From the NCBI RefSeq assembly GCF_001894825.1, contig NZ_BCWY01000039.1, positions 1 through 64,000 on the forward strand: DNA of 64,000 nt, in the 5' to 3' direction. Source of the DNA: Rhodococcus jostii NBRC 16295 (GTDB lineage Bacteria > Actinomycetota > Actinomycetes > Mycobacteriales > Mycobacteriaceae). The translations under genes and the position numbers were made by a program. The notes below the pieces were generated by a model. It was not told the origin of the DNA. It did not search any database and saw only the letters and a program-made list of their open reading frames with translations. Below are positions 19,166 to 27,128 of the stretch, in pieces; the first letter of the stretch is position 1; every line of letters starts with the position of its first letter.

Positions 19166-19754
19166 CCTGATACCTCTGCTCCCGCCAGGGATCTCCGCGG
19201 TCGTGGTACCCGAGCTGTTCCCAGAAACCCGGGACGTCCTGGGTGACGAGCTGGATCGACCGGACCCATTTCGCGGACTTCCAGAGATACAGATGCGGCA
19301 CCAGTAGCCGGGCCGGGCCGCCGTGCACCGGTGCGAGTGGCGCTCCGTCGTAGCTGTGCACGATCCAGGCCTTGCCACCCAGGATGTCGCCGATGGGAAG
19401 GTTCGTGGTGTAGCCGCCGTCGCATCCGACCAGGGCGAATCCCGCGGATGTCTCGACGTCCGCGAACAGGGTGTCGAGGGAGACGCCCTTCCACGAGGTA
19501 CCGAACTTCGACCATCGGGTGACGCAGTGGAGGTCGACCGTCGGCCGCTCCTGCGGGAGTTTCATGAATTCCGCCCACGACCATTCGTCGCGCCGCCCGG
19601 TCTCGTCGGTCACGGTCAACGTCCACGTATCGGTCGGGACACGGGGCGTGGGTCCCGCGGAGAGCACGGGAAAATCCTCCACCTCGTACTGCCCGGGCGG
19701 GAGAGCGTGCTCGCTGCGCGGCCGACCACGGAAGCCGGGAGTCAGAACAGCCAT
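19155..19754 (-). CDS. sulfite oxidase-like molybdopterin-dependent oxidoreductase
   Basis: This 199-residue single-domain protein is of the sulfite-oxidase/MsrP superfamily. LHCVTRWSKFGTSWKGV carries the molybdenum-ligand cysteine (about 77) and PLAPVHGGPARLLVPHLYLWKSAKWV is the second cofactor block (shown from VHGGPARLLVPHLY). No signal peptide is seen, unlike MsrP, so it is likely cytoplasmic. There is no heme domain or dimerisation domain of true sulfite oxidase. It leads the operon with the FNR-like and DUF6510 genes. Two predicted HxlR sites occupy its upstream gap. The substrate is unknown. Confidence 0.87.
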   Translation of the reverse strand: MAVLTPGFRGRPRSEHALPPGQYEVEDFPVLSAGPTPRVPTDTWTLTVTDETGRRDEWSWAEFMKLPQERPTVDLHCVTRWSKFGTSWKGVSLDTLFADVETSAGFALVGCDGGYTTNLPIGDILGGKAWIVHSYDGAPLAPVHGGPARLLVPHLYLWKSAKWVRSIQLVTQDVPGFWEQLGYHDRGDPWREQRYQGDQ

Positions 19755-19820
19755 GCCTCACGCTAGGACTACGACGGCATCTTTGCAGCGCAACCGGTCG
19801 TTTCGAGGCATCCACCACAC

Positions 19821-19844
19821 CTGACTTGCCAGAACCATAGTCAG
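19821..19844. promoter_or_regulatory. predicted HxlR operator 2
   Basis: It has the same CTGACTTG-N7-CATAGTCAG layout as 18080-18103. It lies between the divergent sulfite-oxidase-like operon (start 19754) and the MFS gene (start 19862). Confidence 0.75.
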
Positions 19845-19855
19845 GTCGTACATTG

Positions 19856-19879
19856 CTGACTATGGCACTCAATAGTCAG
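19856..19879. promoter_or_regulatory. predicted HxlR operator 3, overlapping the MFS start
   Basis: CTGACTATGGC...AATAGTCAG keeps the six-base arms and the 24-bp length. It begins 35 bp after operator 2, and CCATAGTCAG/CTGACTATGG of the two form a 10-bp inverted repeat. The ATG at 19862 lies inside it. Confidence 0.65.
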
Positions 19880-21268
19880 GTGCGTGAGCAAGCGCGGCTC
19901 GGCCCGCTCCTCACCGTCCTCTCCGGCGCGCCGTTCGTCGCGAGCCTCGACCTGTTCGTCGTCAACGTCGCGTTCGGCGACATCGGGGCGAGTTACCCCG
20001 GCTACAGCCTCGGCGACCTCAGCTGGGTGCTCGGTGGCTACGCGATCGTGTTCGCCGCGCTGCTGGTTCCGCTCGGACGCTGGGCAGACCGCGTCGGCCG
20101 CCGGCGCGGATTCCTCCTCGGCCTGGCCCTGTTCACCGCCGCCAGCGCCGCCTGCGCCCTGAGTCCCTCGCTGTGGCTGCTCGTCGCGTTCCGGCTGCTC
20201 CAGGCCGTCGGTGCGGCCGCACTGACCCCCGCGAGCCTGGGACTGCTGATCAGCACGGTCCCCGAAGCGAAACGCGCCGGTGCGGTCCGGATCTGGGCGG
20301 CGTCGGGTGCCGCGGCCGCCGCCTTGGGACCCGTGGTGGGCGGTCTTCTCGTCGAGGCGTCCTGGCGCTGGGCCTTCCTCGTCAACGTCCCCATCGGCAT
20401 CGCATTCCTGATCGCCACCGTCCGGTTGGTCCCCGACTTCCGACCCACCGCCCGCGACGCCGACCTCGACCTGTTCGGCGCGACCCTGCTGACCGTCGGC
20501 ATCGGCGCCCTCGCTCTCGGACTGGTCCAGGGACCCGCCTGGGGTTGGGGCGACCCGCGGATCGCGATCGCATTCACCGTCGCCGCCGCGTCCGTCGCAC
20601 TGTTCTGGTGGAGCAACAACCGGCAGCCCGAGCCGCTCATCGATCCGGCCATGCTGAAGGTGCGGACCTTCGCCTGGTCGAACGTGACCGCGCTCGCGTT
20701 CAGCGCCGCCTTCGCGGCCGGGTTGCTCGCGAACATCCTGTGGCTCCAGCAGGTGTGGGGTTACTCCGCCCTGCGCACCGGTCTCGCGATCGCGCCGGGC
20801 CCGTTGATGGTGCCGGTGTTCGCCGTCGTCGGCCAACTTCTTGCCCGCAGATTTTCCGCGGGCGCTCTCACCGCGGCAGGCAGCGCCCTCTGGGCGGCCG
20901 GCGCCCTGCTCGTTCTCGCATCCGTCGGGATGGAGCCGCAGTACGCGTCGGAACTGTTGCCCGGCTGGTTGATCGCCGGTGTCGGGGTCGGCCTGGCTCT
21001 GCCGACGATCCTGTCGTCCGCCACCGCGGGACTTCCGCAGTCGCGGTCGGCGACCGGTAGCGCCGTCGTCACCATGAGCCGTCAGATCGGCACCGTGCTG
21101 GGCGTCAGCATGCTCGTCGCCCTCCTGGGCACCACCGTCGGGTACGACGACACCCATTCCGCGTTCCAACTCGCCTGGACCGCGGTGGCCGCGGCGGCCG
21201 TCGTCGCCGCATTCACCGCGCCAGGTATGAACCCACCCCGTGAGTACTTGTCAACCGCCCGCGGTTGA
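19862..21268 (+). CDS. MFS drug-type exporter (DHA2-like, 14-helix class)
   Basis: The 468-residue hydrophobic protein has the MFS loop motif GRWADRVGRRRG (about 76-87) and many membrane segments, with length and pattern like the EmrB/QacA drug:proton antiporter class. No Shine-Dalgarno sequence precedes ATG 19862, so a leaderless message or the GTG at 19880 are possible. Predicted HxlR sites cover the promoter. Its last ten codons run into a 40-bp palindrome, whose second half supplies the TGA. The thiolase follows 30 bp later. It probably exports the compound that the HxlR protein senses, an inference from context. Confidence 0.88.
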   Translation: MALNSQVREQARLGPLLTVLSGAPFVASLDLFVVNVAFGDIGASYPGYSLGDLSWVLGGYAIVFAALLVPLGRWADRVGRRRGFLLGLALFTAASAACALSPSLWLLVAFRLLQAVGAAALTPASLGLLISTVPEAKRAGAVRIWAASGAAAAALGPVVGGLLVEASWRWAFLVNVPIGIAFLIATVRLVPDFRPTARDADLDLFGATLLTVGIGALALGLVQGPAWGWGDPRIAIAFTVAAASVALFWWSNNRQPEPLIDPAMLKVRTFAWSNVTALAFSAAFAAGLLANILWLQQVWGYSALRTGLAIAPGPLMVPVFAVVGQLLARRFSAGALTAAGSALWAAGALLVLASVGMEPQYASELLPGWLIAGVGVGLALPTILSSATAGLPQSRSATGSAVVTMSRQIGTVLGVSMLVALLGTTVGYDDTHSAFQLAWTAVAAAAVVAAFTAPGMNPPREYLSTARG

Positions 21269-21279
21269 CAAGTACTCAC
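21240..21279. terminator. 40-bp palindrome, GTGAGTACTTGTCAACCGC variant, overlapping the MFS 3' end
   Basis: Perfect 19-bp arms surround a two-base centre. It resembles the copy at 17533-17572, with paired changes in both arms. It is translated as the last residues of the MFS protein and ends 19 bp before the thiolase start. Confidence 0.8.
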
Positions 21280-21298
21280 AGCACCGAAAGGAAAGATC

Positions 21299-22468
21299 AT
21301 GAGAGACGCCGTCATCGTCGAGGCCGTCCGCACCCCCATCGGCAAGGGCAAGCCCACGGGCGCCCTGCACGGAGTGCACCCGGTCGACCTCCTCGCCCAC
21401 AGCCTCTCGACCCTCGTCGAGCGCACGGGGATCGATCCGGCACTGATCGACGATGTCATCGGCGGCACCGTCACGCAGGTCGGCGATCAGAGCCAGAACA
21501 TCACCCGCAGTGCACTTCTCGCCGCCGGATTTCCCGAATCCGTGCCCGGCACCACCGTCGACCGGCAGTGCGGCAGCAGCCAGCAGGCCGTCCACTTCGC
21601 CGCCCAGGGCGTGATGTCGGGCGCGTACGACATCGTCGTCGCCGCCGGCGTCGAATCGATGGGACGGGTTCCCATGGGGTCCAGCGGCATCGGCCGTGAA
21701 TCGATGGGCGTCGGCTTCGAACGCCGCTACCCCGACGGGCTCGTCCCGCAGGGCATCAGCGCCGAACTCATCGCCGCCCGCTGGGGCCTCTCGCGCACCC
21801 AGCTGGACGAGTTCGCCCTCCGTAGTCACCAGAAGGCCGCGGCGGCAACGAGTGCCGGGCACTTCGCGAAGGAACTCGCCGTCCTTCCCGAGTTGAGCGT
21901 CGACGAGGCCATCCGCCCGGACACGACCCTGGACGCGCTCGCCGCCCTGCGACCCGCATTCCGCAGCGACGTCTACGCGGAGCGGTTCCCGCAGATCGAC
22001 TGGTCGATCACGGCCGGCAACAGCAGTCCCCTGTCGGACGGAAGTGCCGCGCTCATGATCACGACCAGCGAGATCGCCGACCGGCTGGGACTGCAGCCCC
22101 TGGCCCGGCTCCACAGCTTCTCCGTCGTCGGCGACGACCCGCTGATGATGCTCACCGCAGTCATTCCGGCGACACGCAAGGTGCTGCAGCGCAGCGGCCT
22201 CGACATCTCCGACATCGACCTGTTCGAGGTCAACGAGGCGTTCGCGCCGGTGGTCCTGGCCTGGGCCGCAGACACCGGCGCCGACCTGGACCGCGTCAAC
22301 GTGCACGGCGGCGCCATCGCGCTCGGACATCCACTCGGGGCCAGCGGCGCCCGGCTGATGACCACGCTGGTGAACGCGATGGAACAGCGCGGGGCACGGT
22401 TCGGTCTGCAGACCATGTGCGAGGCCGGCGGACTCGCCAACGCCACGGTGCTCGAGCGACTCGTGTGA
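21299..22468 (+). CDS. acetyl-CoA acetyltransferase / 3-ketoacyl-CoA thiolase
   Basis: The 389-residue thiolase has active-site Cys in DRQCGSSQQAV (about 90), the NEAFA motif, GGAIALGHPLGASGAR with the catalytic His, and a C-terminal CEAGGLAN with the second Cys. It cleaves 3-ketoacyl-CoA or condenses acetyl-CoA in the cytoplasm. It lies 30 bp after the MFS gene and behind the palindrome at 21240, so it may be separately expressed; GAAAGGAAAG precedes its ATG. No other beta-oxidation gene is adjacent. Confidence 0.93.
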   Translation: MRDAVIVEAVRTPIGKGKPTGALHGVHPVDLLAHSLSTLVERTGIDPALIDDVIGGTVTQVGDQSQNITRSALLAAGFPESVPGTTVDRQCGSSQQAVHFAAQGVMSGAYDIVVAAGVESMGRVPMGSSGIGRESMGVGFERRYPDGLVPQGISAELIAARWGLSRTQLDEFALRSHQKAAAATSAGHFAKELAVLPELSVDEAIRPDTTLDALAALRPAFRSDVYAERFPQIDWSITAGNSSPLSDGSAALMITTSEIADRLGLQPLARLHSFSVVGDDPLMMLTAVIPATRKVLQRSGLDISDIDLFEVNEAFAPVVLAWAADTGADLDRVNVHGGAIALGHPLGASGARLMTTLVNAMEQRGARFGLQTMCEAGGLANATVLERLV

Positions 22469-22488
22469 GGCGGCAGAAGTAGTCCCAC

Positions 22489-23445
22489 TCAGCCGTTCCG
22501 GCGGGCGATCGACTCTCCCACCGCACGCAGCGATTCGCGCAACGAGTGCGGCCCGAGCACTTCGACTCCCCCGCCGAGGACGGTCAACTGGTCGAGCGCC
22601 ACGTCCTCGGCCTCGAGCACCAGATCGACGGTCACCCAGCCGTCGTCGTCCGGCGGACCGGCATCGACGCGCGCGGCCTCCACACCCACGACCCGCGGCA
22701 GTCGACGCCACGACACGGGCGACAGCCGCACCCGGCACCGGAATCTCAGGAGGGCACGATCGAATTCGGCCACCGAGGCCGTCCACCATGCACCGAGGTC
22801 GAAGTTCTGCGGCCGCACCGCCGGTTGGTCCAGCACTGCCGCGGCACCGATCTTCGACACGCGATACGACAGTGTCCGCCCGCGATGCTGCGCGACGAGG
22901 TACCAGACACCCGCCTTCGCCACCAAACCCAGCGGATCGAGTGTCCGTGCCGCCGAACGGCTTCCCCTGCGGTAGCGGATCGCGAGGCGCCGGCCTTCGA
23001 GCACCGCGGACGCGACCACCGGAAGGTGACCGTTGTCGCGTGGCCCGCCGAACCAGCCGGGCGCGTCGACGTACAGCCGATCCCGCCACAGCTGAGCCCC
23101 GACGCGCAGCGGGACCGGCAACGCCCCCAACAGCTTCGACTGCGCCGCGGCGGTGACGTCGCGCAGGCCGAGATCGTCGGCGATCGACGGGACACCCAGC
23201 AACATCAGCGCGGACGTCTCCTCCCCCGTCATCCCGCCGAGTTTCGACTGCCAGCCGTCGAGCAACCGGATTCCGCGGCCGGGGCCGCTCTCCGTCCACA
23301 ACGGGACGCCGGCCGCCGACAACGCCGTGACGTCGCGGTACACCGTGCGGACCGAGACCCCGAGCTCGTCCGCCAATTGCTGGGCGGTGGCGCCGCGGCT
23401 GCCTTCCAGACGGAGCATCACCTCGACGAGCCGACTCGAACGCAT
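22489..23445 (-). CDS. WYL-domain transcriptional regulator (YafY/DeoR-type HTH)
   Basis: The 318-residue protein has an N-terminal HTH (GATAQQLADELGVSVRTVYRD, seen here as QLADELGVSVRTVYRD at about 22-37) and a WYL domain with GVWYLVAQHRG, followed by a C-terminal WCX-like region. WYL proteins sense small ligands or nucleic-acid intermediates and often regulate a divergent gene. Its divergent partner is the PNPOx protein at 23509, and a 25-bp inverted repeat lies between them. It ends convergently with the thiolase. Confidence 0.9.
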   Translation of the reverse strand: MRSSRLVEVMLRLEGSRGATAQQLADELGVSVRTVYRDVTALSAAGVPLWTESGPGRGIRLLDGWQSKLGGMTGEETSALMLLGVPSIADDLGLRDVTAAAQSKLLGALPVPLRVGAQLWRDRLYVDAPGWFGGPRDNGHLPVVASAVLEGRRLAIRYRRGSRSAARTLDPLGLVAKAGVWYLVAQHRGRTLSYRVSKIGAAAVLDQPAVRPQNFDLGAWWTASVAEFDRALLRFRCRVRLSPVSWRRLPRVVGVEAARVDAGPPDDDGWVTVDLVLEAEDVALDQLTVLGGGVEVLGPHSLRESLRAVGESIARRNG

Positions 23446-23463
23446 CCTCCGAGTCTAGAGAAA

Positions 23464-23488
23464 ATCCCTGACAGTAGATGTCAGGGAT
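23464..23488. promoter_or_regulatory. predicted WYL-regulator operator ATCCCTGACA-N5-TGTCAGGGAT
   Basis: A perfect 10-bp inverted repeat with a five-base centre sits in the 63-bp gap between the WYL gene and the divergent PNPOx gene. Size and position fit a dimeric repressor controlling both. Confidence 0.75.
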
Positions 23489-23508
23489 AGGAGAGCACAC
23501 TGGTCGGC

Positions 23509-23970
23509 ATGACCAAGTGGACACAGTTCGAGACCGAAGCACCCGACCTCGCCAAGGCCGTCGCCGCACGCTTCGACGCCCACAAGCATCACGTGCTGGC
23601 GACGCTCCGCAAGGACGGCTCACCGCGGGTGAGCGGCACCGAGGTCGAGTTCTACGAAGGCGCGTTGCTGCTCGGTTCGATGGTGGGCGCCCGCAAAGTG
23701 CGTGACCTGCAACGCGATCCGCGGTTCTCCCTGCACAGCAACCCCGGCCACCACACGATGGAGGGTGGCGACGCCAAGATCAGCGGCCGCGCAGACGAGG
23801 TTCTCGGGGAACGGAAACAGCAGATCGTCGACCACTATCCCGACGAAATCCCCGAGGCGGACGTCTTCGAACTCGGTCTCGACGAGGTGGTTCTCACCAC
23901 CGTTGACGGCGACCACCTGTACGTCGACCTGTGGCGGCCGGGCGCGGGCGTCACCCGGTTCACCAAATGA
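23509..23970 (+). CDS. pyridoxamine 5'-phosphate oxidase-family flavin/F420-binding protein
   Basis: This 153-residue split-barrel protein opens with HHVLATLRKDGSPRVSGTEV (about 27-46), the start of the PNPOx/F420-dependent reductase fold. GARKVRDLQRDPRFSLH and the C-terminal DHLYVDLWRPG follow. Such proteins bind FMN, heme or F420 and reduce small substrates, and sequence alone does not decide which. It is divergent from the WYL regulator, which probably controls it. Confidence 0.82.
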   Translation: MTKWTQFETEAPDLAKAVAARFDAHKHHVLATLRKDGSPRVSGTEVEFYEGALLLGSMVGARKVRDLQRDPRFSLHSNPGHHTMEGGDAKISGRADEVLGERKQQIVDHYPDEIPEADVFELGLDEVVLTTVDGDHLYVDLWRPGAGVTRFTK

Positions 23971-23973
23971 CGG

Positions 23974-24375
23974 TCACTGCGTGACGGCGAATCCGAAGCC
24001 GAGGGTGCAGGCCGCGAGCGGCCCGGGCCCGTCGGGGTCGTAGGTGCCGCCGGGGATCAGGTGTCCCGTGAACCCGGGGAGTTCCTTTTCGACGCCCTCG
24101 CCGTTCGTCAGCGGTCCGGACGTGCCGAGGGTCGGCGCCTGACCGATGTTCAGGTACGTCACCTGAGCGTCGGTCGTGGCCTTCTCCGGCCCCTCGAACT
24201 CCCACTCGACCTGGTCGCCTTCCTTCTCGACGCCCAGTGTCGCGGCGGGCGTGCAACTCGCCAGCGGATCGGGCATGAACGGGGCGGCCGAGGCGACGGC
24301 CGGTGCGGTGAAGAGGGCTGCCGCACCGAGTGCGGCGACGGCGGCGGGTCGTGCGAACGCTGCGAGAGTGGACAT
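23974..24375 (-). CDS. secreted hypothetical protein
   Basis: The 133-residue protein has a classical signal peptide (ALGAAALFTAPAVASA) with likely cleavage after ASA (about 29). The mature part is about 100 residues with two cysteines (about 41 and 122) that may form a disulfide. I recognise no family. It is convergent with the PNPOx gene (3-bp gap) and probably monocistronic. It is likely an exported cell-envelope or extracellular protein. Confidence 0.7.
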   Translation of the reverse strand: MSTLAAFARPAAVAALGAAALFTAPAVASAAPFMPDPLASCTPAATLGVEKEGDQVEWEFEGPEKATTDAQVTYLNIGQAPTLGTSGPLTNGEGVEKELPGFTGHLIPGGTYDPDGPGPLAACTLGFGFAVTQ

Positions 24376-24442
24376 GGTGTTCCCTTCCGTGAGTCGTCGT
24401 ATCTCGGTTTCCCGATGCGATACCGGACGAAACAGACAGGAC

Positions 24443-25369
24443 CTACCAGGTGACGTTCTCGGCGCAGTGACGTCCGTTGGCGGTGGATTCGACCTGCACC
24501 GTCGCGTGGGAGAGTTGGTGGCTCTCGAGGATCGTCCGCGCGGATTCGAGGACCGCGGAGGAGTCGGCGTCGGTGGTGAGGTGGACGGTGGCCACGTCCA
24601 TTCCCGTCGTGAGCGTCCACACGTGCAGGTCGTGCACCCCGGTGACGCCGGGTAGCGCCTCGAGGTCGGCCTGCACGCCCTCGACGTCGACGTCGGCCGG
24701 GGAGGTCTGAGTGAGGATGCGCAGTGATGCGGCGGCCAGTTTCATCGCGCGCGGCACCACCCACAGCGAGATCAGGACACCGACGATGATGTCGGCGTAG
24801 GTCCAGTTGAAGGCCAGCACGAGGCCGCCGGCGATGAGCACGCCGACGCTGCCGACGGCGTCTGCGAGCACTTCGAGGTACGCGCCGCGGACGGCGAGGC
24901 TGTCCTTGGAGTCGGCGCGCAGCATCAGCATCACCACGAGGTTCGCGGCGAGACCGGCGGCGGCGGTGAGAATGAGAGCCATTCCGGGGAGATCGGGTGC
25001 GTCGCCGATGCGTGAGATGGCCTCGTAGAACACCCAGATCGCGACGGCGAGCAGCATCGCGGCATTGGCCATCGCGGTGAGCACTTCGGCGCGGTGCCAG
25101 CCGAACGTCCGGGCCGCGGTGGCACTGCCCTTGCGGGCCAGGAGGAGTGCGACGAGCCCCATCGACATTCCGACGACGTCGGTGAGCATGTGCCCGGCGT
25201 CGGCGAGCAGCGACAGCGAGTTGACGGCCAGGCCGACACCGGCCTCGAGGAACAGGAACGCGACGAGAATGACGAGGGCCACTGCCATTCGGCGGATCCG
25301 CGCGCGAGACGGCCCTACCTCACCGCCGCCTTGCGTGTGGCCGTGTGAATGGCCGTGTCCGACTCCCAT
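24443..25369 (-). CDS. cation diffusion facilitator (Zn/Cd/Co efflux, CzcD type)
   Basis: From ATG 25369 (GAGGAGG eight bases upstream) the product has 308 residues. The N-terminal HGHSHGH is a metal-binding stretch. Six membrane segments include SLLADAGHMLTD and LEVLADAVGSVG, each carrying the HxxxD/DxxxD metal-site pattern, followed by a cytoplasmic C-terminal domain with GVHDLHVWTL. It exports divalent metal in exchange for protons. A 28-bp inverted repeat of ArsR/SmtB type lies 27 bp upstream, although no sensor gene is adjacent. Confidence 0.92.
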   Translation of the reverse strand: MGVGHGHSHGHTQGGGEVGPSRARIRRMAVALVILVAFLFLEAGVGLAVNSLSLLADAGHMLTDVVGMSMGLVALLLARKGSATAARTFGWHRAEVLTAMANAAMLLAVAIWVFYEAISRIGDAPDLPGMALILTAAAGLAANLVVMLMLRADSKDSLAVRGAYLEVLADAVGSVGVLIAGGLVLAFNWTYADIIVGVLISLWVVPRAMKLAAASLRILTQTSPADVDVEGVQADLEALPGVTGVHDLHVWTLTTGMDVATVHLTTDADSSAVLESARTILESHQLSHATVQVESTANGRHCAENVTW

Positions 25370-25395
25370 GGCTGAGCCTCCTCCCGAGTTGTGCC

Positions 25396-25423
25396 GATCA
25401 TATGCGTACATGCGCATATGATC
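25396..25423. promoter_or_regulatory. predicted metal-sensor (ArsR/SmtB-type) operator GATCATATGCG-N6-CGCATATGATC
   Basis: Perfect 11-bp arms flank six bases upstream of the cation efflux gene. The ATATGCG-N6-CGCATAT core is of the type bound by ArsR/SmtB zinc, cadmium or nickel sensors in actinobacteria. Confidence 0.75.
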
Positions 25424-25441
25424 AACAGCGTGCTCGGGCGG

Positions 25442-26587
25442 TCAGAGTTCGGGACGGTACGCGGGCTTCTCCACCGTCGGCGGCAGCGTGGCGATCGCCG
25501 AGATGCGTTTCAGACCCGCCACCTGCAGGAGGTCGACGGTCAAGGACCGGATCTGCGCGAAGACGACCGTGGCCGACAGACCCGCGTTCTCGACCAGTTC
25601 CGGTTTCAATCCGGACGCGACCGAGCGCAGCACCCGCGCCGCCTCGGCCTGGTCGGGTTGCTGCCCCGGGTCGGCGAGGGCCATCTGCCGGAGGGTTTCC
25701 AGGGCGTGGGCGAGCTTCTCCACCTGGTCGACGAGCCTCGGGTTCAGGATCTCGTCGTCCCGCACCAGCGAGAGTGAACGTCGCGCCAGTACCCGGATGT
25801 TGCGCAGGGCATTGTCGAGGGGGTCCGCGGCGGCGGTCAGCCGTTCGAGTCGGCTGCGGGTATTCCAGTACAGCGGCGAGATGCGGCTGATCTCCCGGCC
25901 GCCGGCAAGGTGGGTCCGGAGGGTGTCGATGGACGCCTGGGTGGCCCGCGCCTTCCGCAGCGCCTCCTCGATGGGCTTGTCGTCGTTGGCGATCAACCCG
26001 TCGGCCACCAACTGCATCACCTCGGACGCGGTCCCGAGAACGTTGGCGGCGTACTTCCGCGCCCGGCCCACGGGATGCGTGGGTATCAGTGCGACGACGG
26101 CGATGCCCACCAGACCACCGGTCAGGGCGTCCACCATGCGGTTGATACCCGCGGCACCCCCCGGCGGAAGCAGCGTCGCCACGAGCACCGCGGAGTTGCC
26201 CGCCTGCATCGAGAAGATAGGGCCGCTGTTCAGCAACACCGCCGTCGACATCGCCAGCGCCACGACGAGCGCGATCTGCCAGGCACCGCTTCCGATGACG
26301 GAAACGATGAGGTCGCCGACCCCGATCCCGATCGTGACCCCGGCCACCAGCTCGACGGAACGCCGCAAGCGGGCACCGAGAGACAACCCCAGCGACACCA
26401 CCGCCGCGATCGGCGCGAAGAACGGCGTCGGGTGACCGATCACCACCGTGGCCACCCACCACGCCACTCCGGCCGCCACCGCACACTGCACGATGGGCAG
26501 CGCGGACACCCGCAGCCGCTGGACCGAGGTTCTCAGTCCGGTGCGGCTGCGGATTTTCGCCGAGCTGAGGGCGTTAACCGACGCCAA
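25442..26587 (-). CDS. FUSC/aromatic-acid-exporter-like membrane protein
   Basis: This hydrophobic N-terminal half with about six membrane segments (VSALPIVQCAVAAGVAWWV, FFAPIAAVVSLGLSLGAR, IALVVALAMSTAVLL and others) is followed by a soluble helical C-terminal half, the layout of the FUSC/ArAE family. Such proteins export aromatic or other organic acids. The start is uncertain. TTG 26587 (381 residues) overlaps the DUF3151 stop at 26574, while the frame stays open to 26779 within DUF3151. Coupling to DUF3151 is likely. Confidence 0.75.
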   Translation of the reverse strand: MASVNALSSAKIRSRTGLRTSVQRLRVSALPIVQCAVAAGVAWWVATVVIGHPTPFFAPIAAVVSLGLSLGARLRRSVELVAGVTIGIGVGDLIVSVIGSGAWQIALVVALAMSTAVLLNSGPIFSMQAGNSAVLVATLLPPGGAAGINRMVDALTGGLVGIAVVALIPTHPVGRARKYAANVLGTASEVMQLVADGLIANDDKPIEEALRKARATQASIDTLRTHLAGGREISRISPLYWNTRSRLERLTAAADPLDNALRNIRVLARRSLSLVRDDEILNPRLVDQVEKLAHALETLRQMALADPGQQPDQAEAARVLRSVASGLKPELVENAGLSATVVFAQIRSLTVDLLQVAGLKRISAIATLPPTVEKPAYRPEL

Positions 26588-26990
26588 GCGCTTCGGCGGC
26601 GCGGGGATCGCAGTCCTCGAGCAGGTCGAGGCAGCGCGCGTACTCGTCCGTCTCGCCGATCGCCTTCGCGGCCTTCGCCAGGACGGCGACGCACCGGAGG
26701 AACCCACGGTTGGGTTCGTGGCCGTAGGGCACCGGGCCGAAGCCCTTCCAGCCGTTGCGGCGCAACTGATCGAGGCCACGGTGGTAGCCGGTGCGTGCGT
26801 AGGCGTACGCCGCGATGGTCTCCTCCGCGTCGAAGGCCGCCTCGGCCAGGTAGGCCCATGCGATCGATGCGGTGGGGTGGGCGGCTGCCACGGAAGCCGG
26901 ATCCTCGTGGTTCAACAGGGCCGACTCGGCCTCGTCGTCCCCGGGAAGCAGCGTGGGCTGTGGTCCGAGAAGGTCACCGAAAGACGTCAT
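26574..26990 (-). CDS. DUF3151 protein (Rv0360c-like)
   Basis: From ATG 26990 the product has 138 residues. The upstream frame extension is rejected because it is low-complexity. The core is helical: SIAWAYLAEAAFDAEETIAAYAYARTGYHRGLD is best seen in AWAYLAEAA and YAYARTGYHRGLDQLRRNGW, then YGHEPNRGFLRCVAVLA. The family is conserved and single-domain in actinobacteria, with unknown function. Its place next to the Rv0361-like and fba genes matches mycobacterial order. Confidence 0.85.
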   Translation of the reverse strand: MTSFGDLLGPQPTLLPGDDEAESALLNHEDPASVAAAHPTASIAWAYLAEAAFDAEETIAAYAYARTGYHRGLDQLRRNGWKGFGPVPYGHEPNRGFLRCVAVLAKAAKAIGETDEYARCLDLLEDCDPRAAEALGVG

Positions 26991-27128
26991 GCGCCTATTG
27001 TGCCCCCGCCGCAGCGCCGTCACTGCGTCGGCCCGCGTCCGGGACGCGCCCTGTCGTGGTCTCCCAGGACGCACGATGTCGTTAGGCTGCCCCCAACGTT
27101 CATTTCTCTGCAGACCGAGGGGCAACGC

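Noticed and set aside
26588-26779. N-terminal extension of the FUSC protein to 26779
   Set aside because: It lies wholly within the DUF3151 gene in another frame and is Arg/Ser-rich without hydrophobic character.
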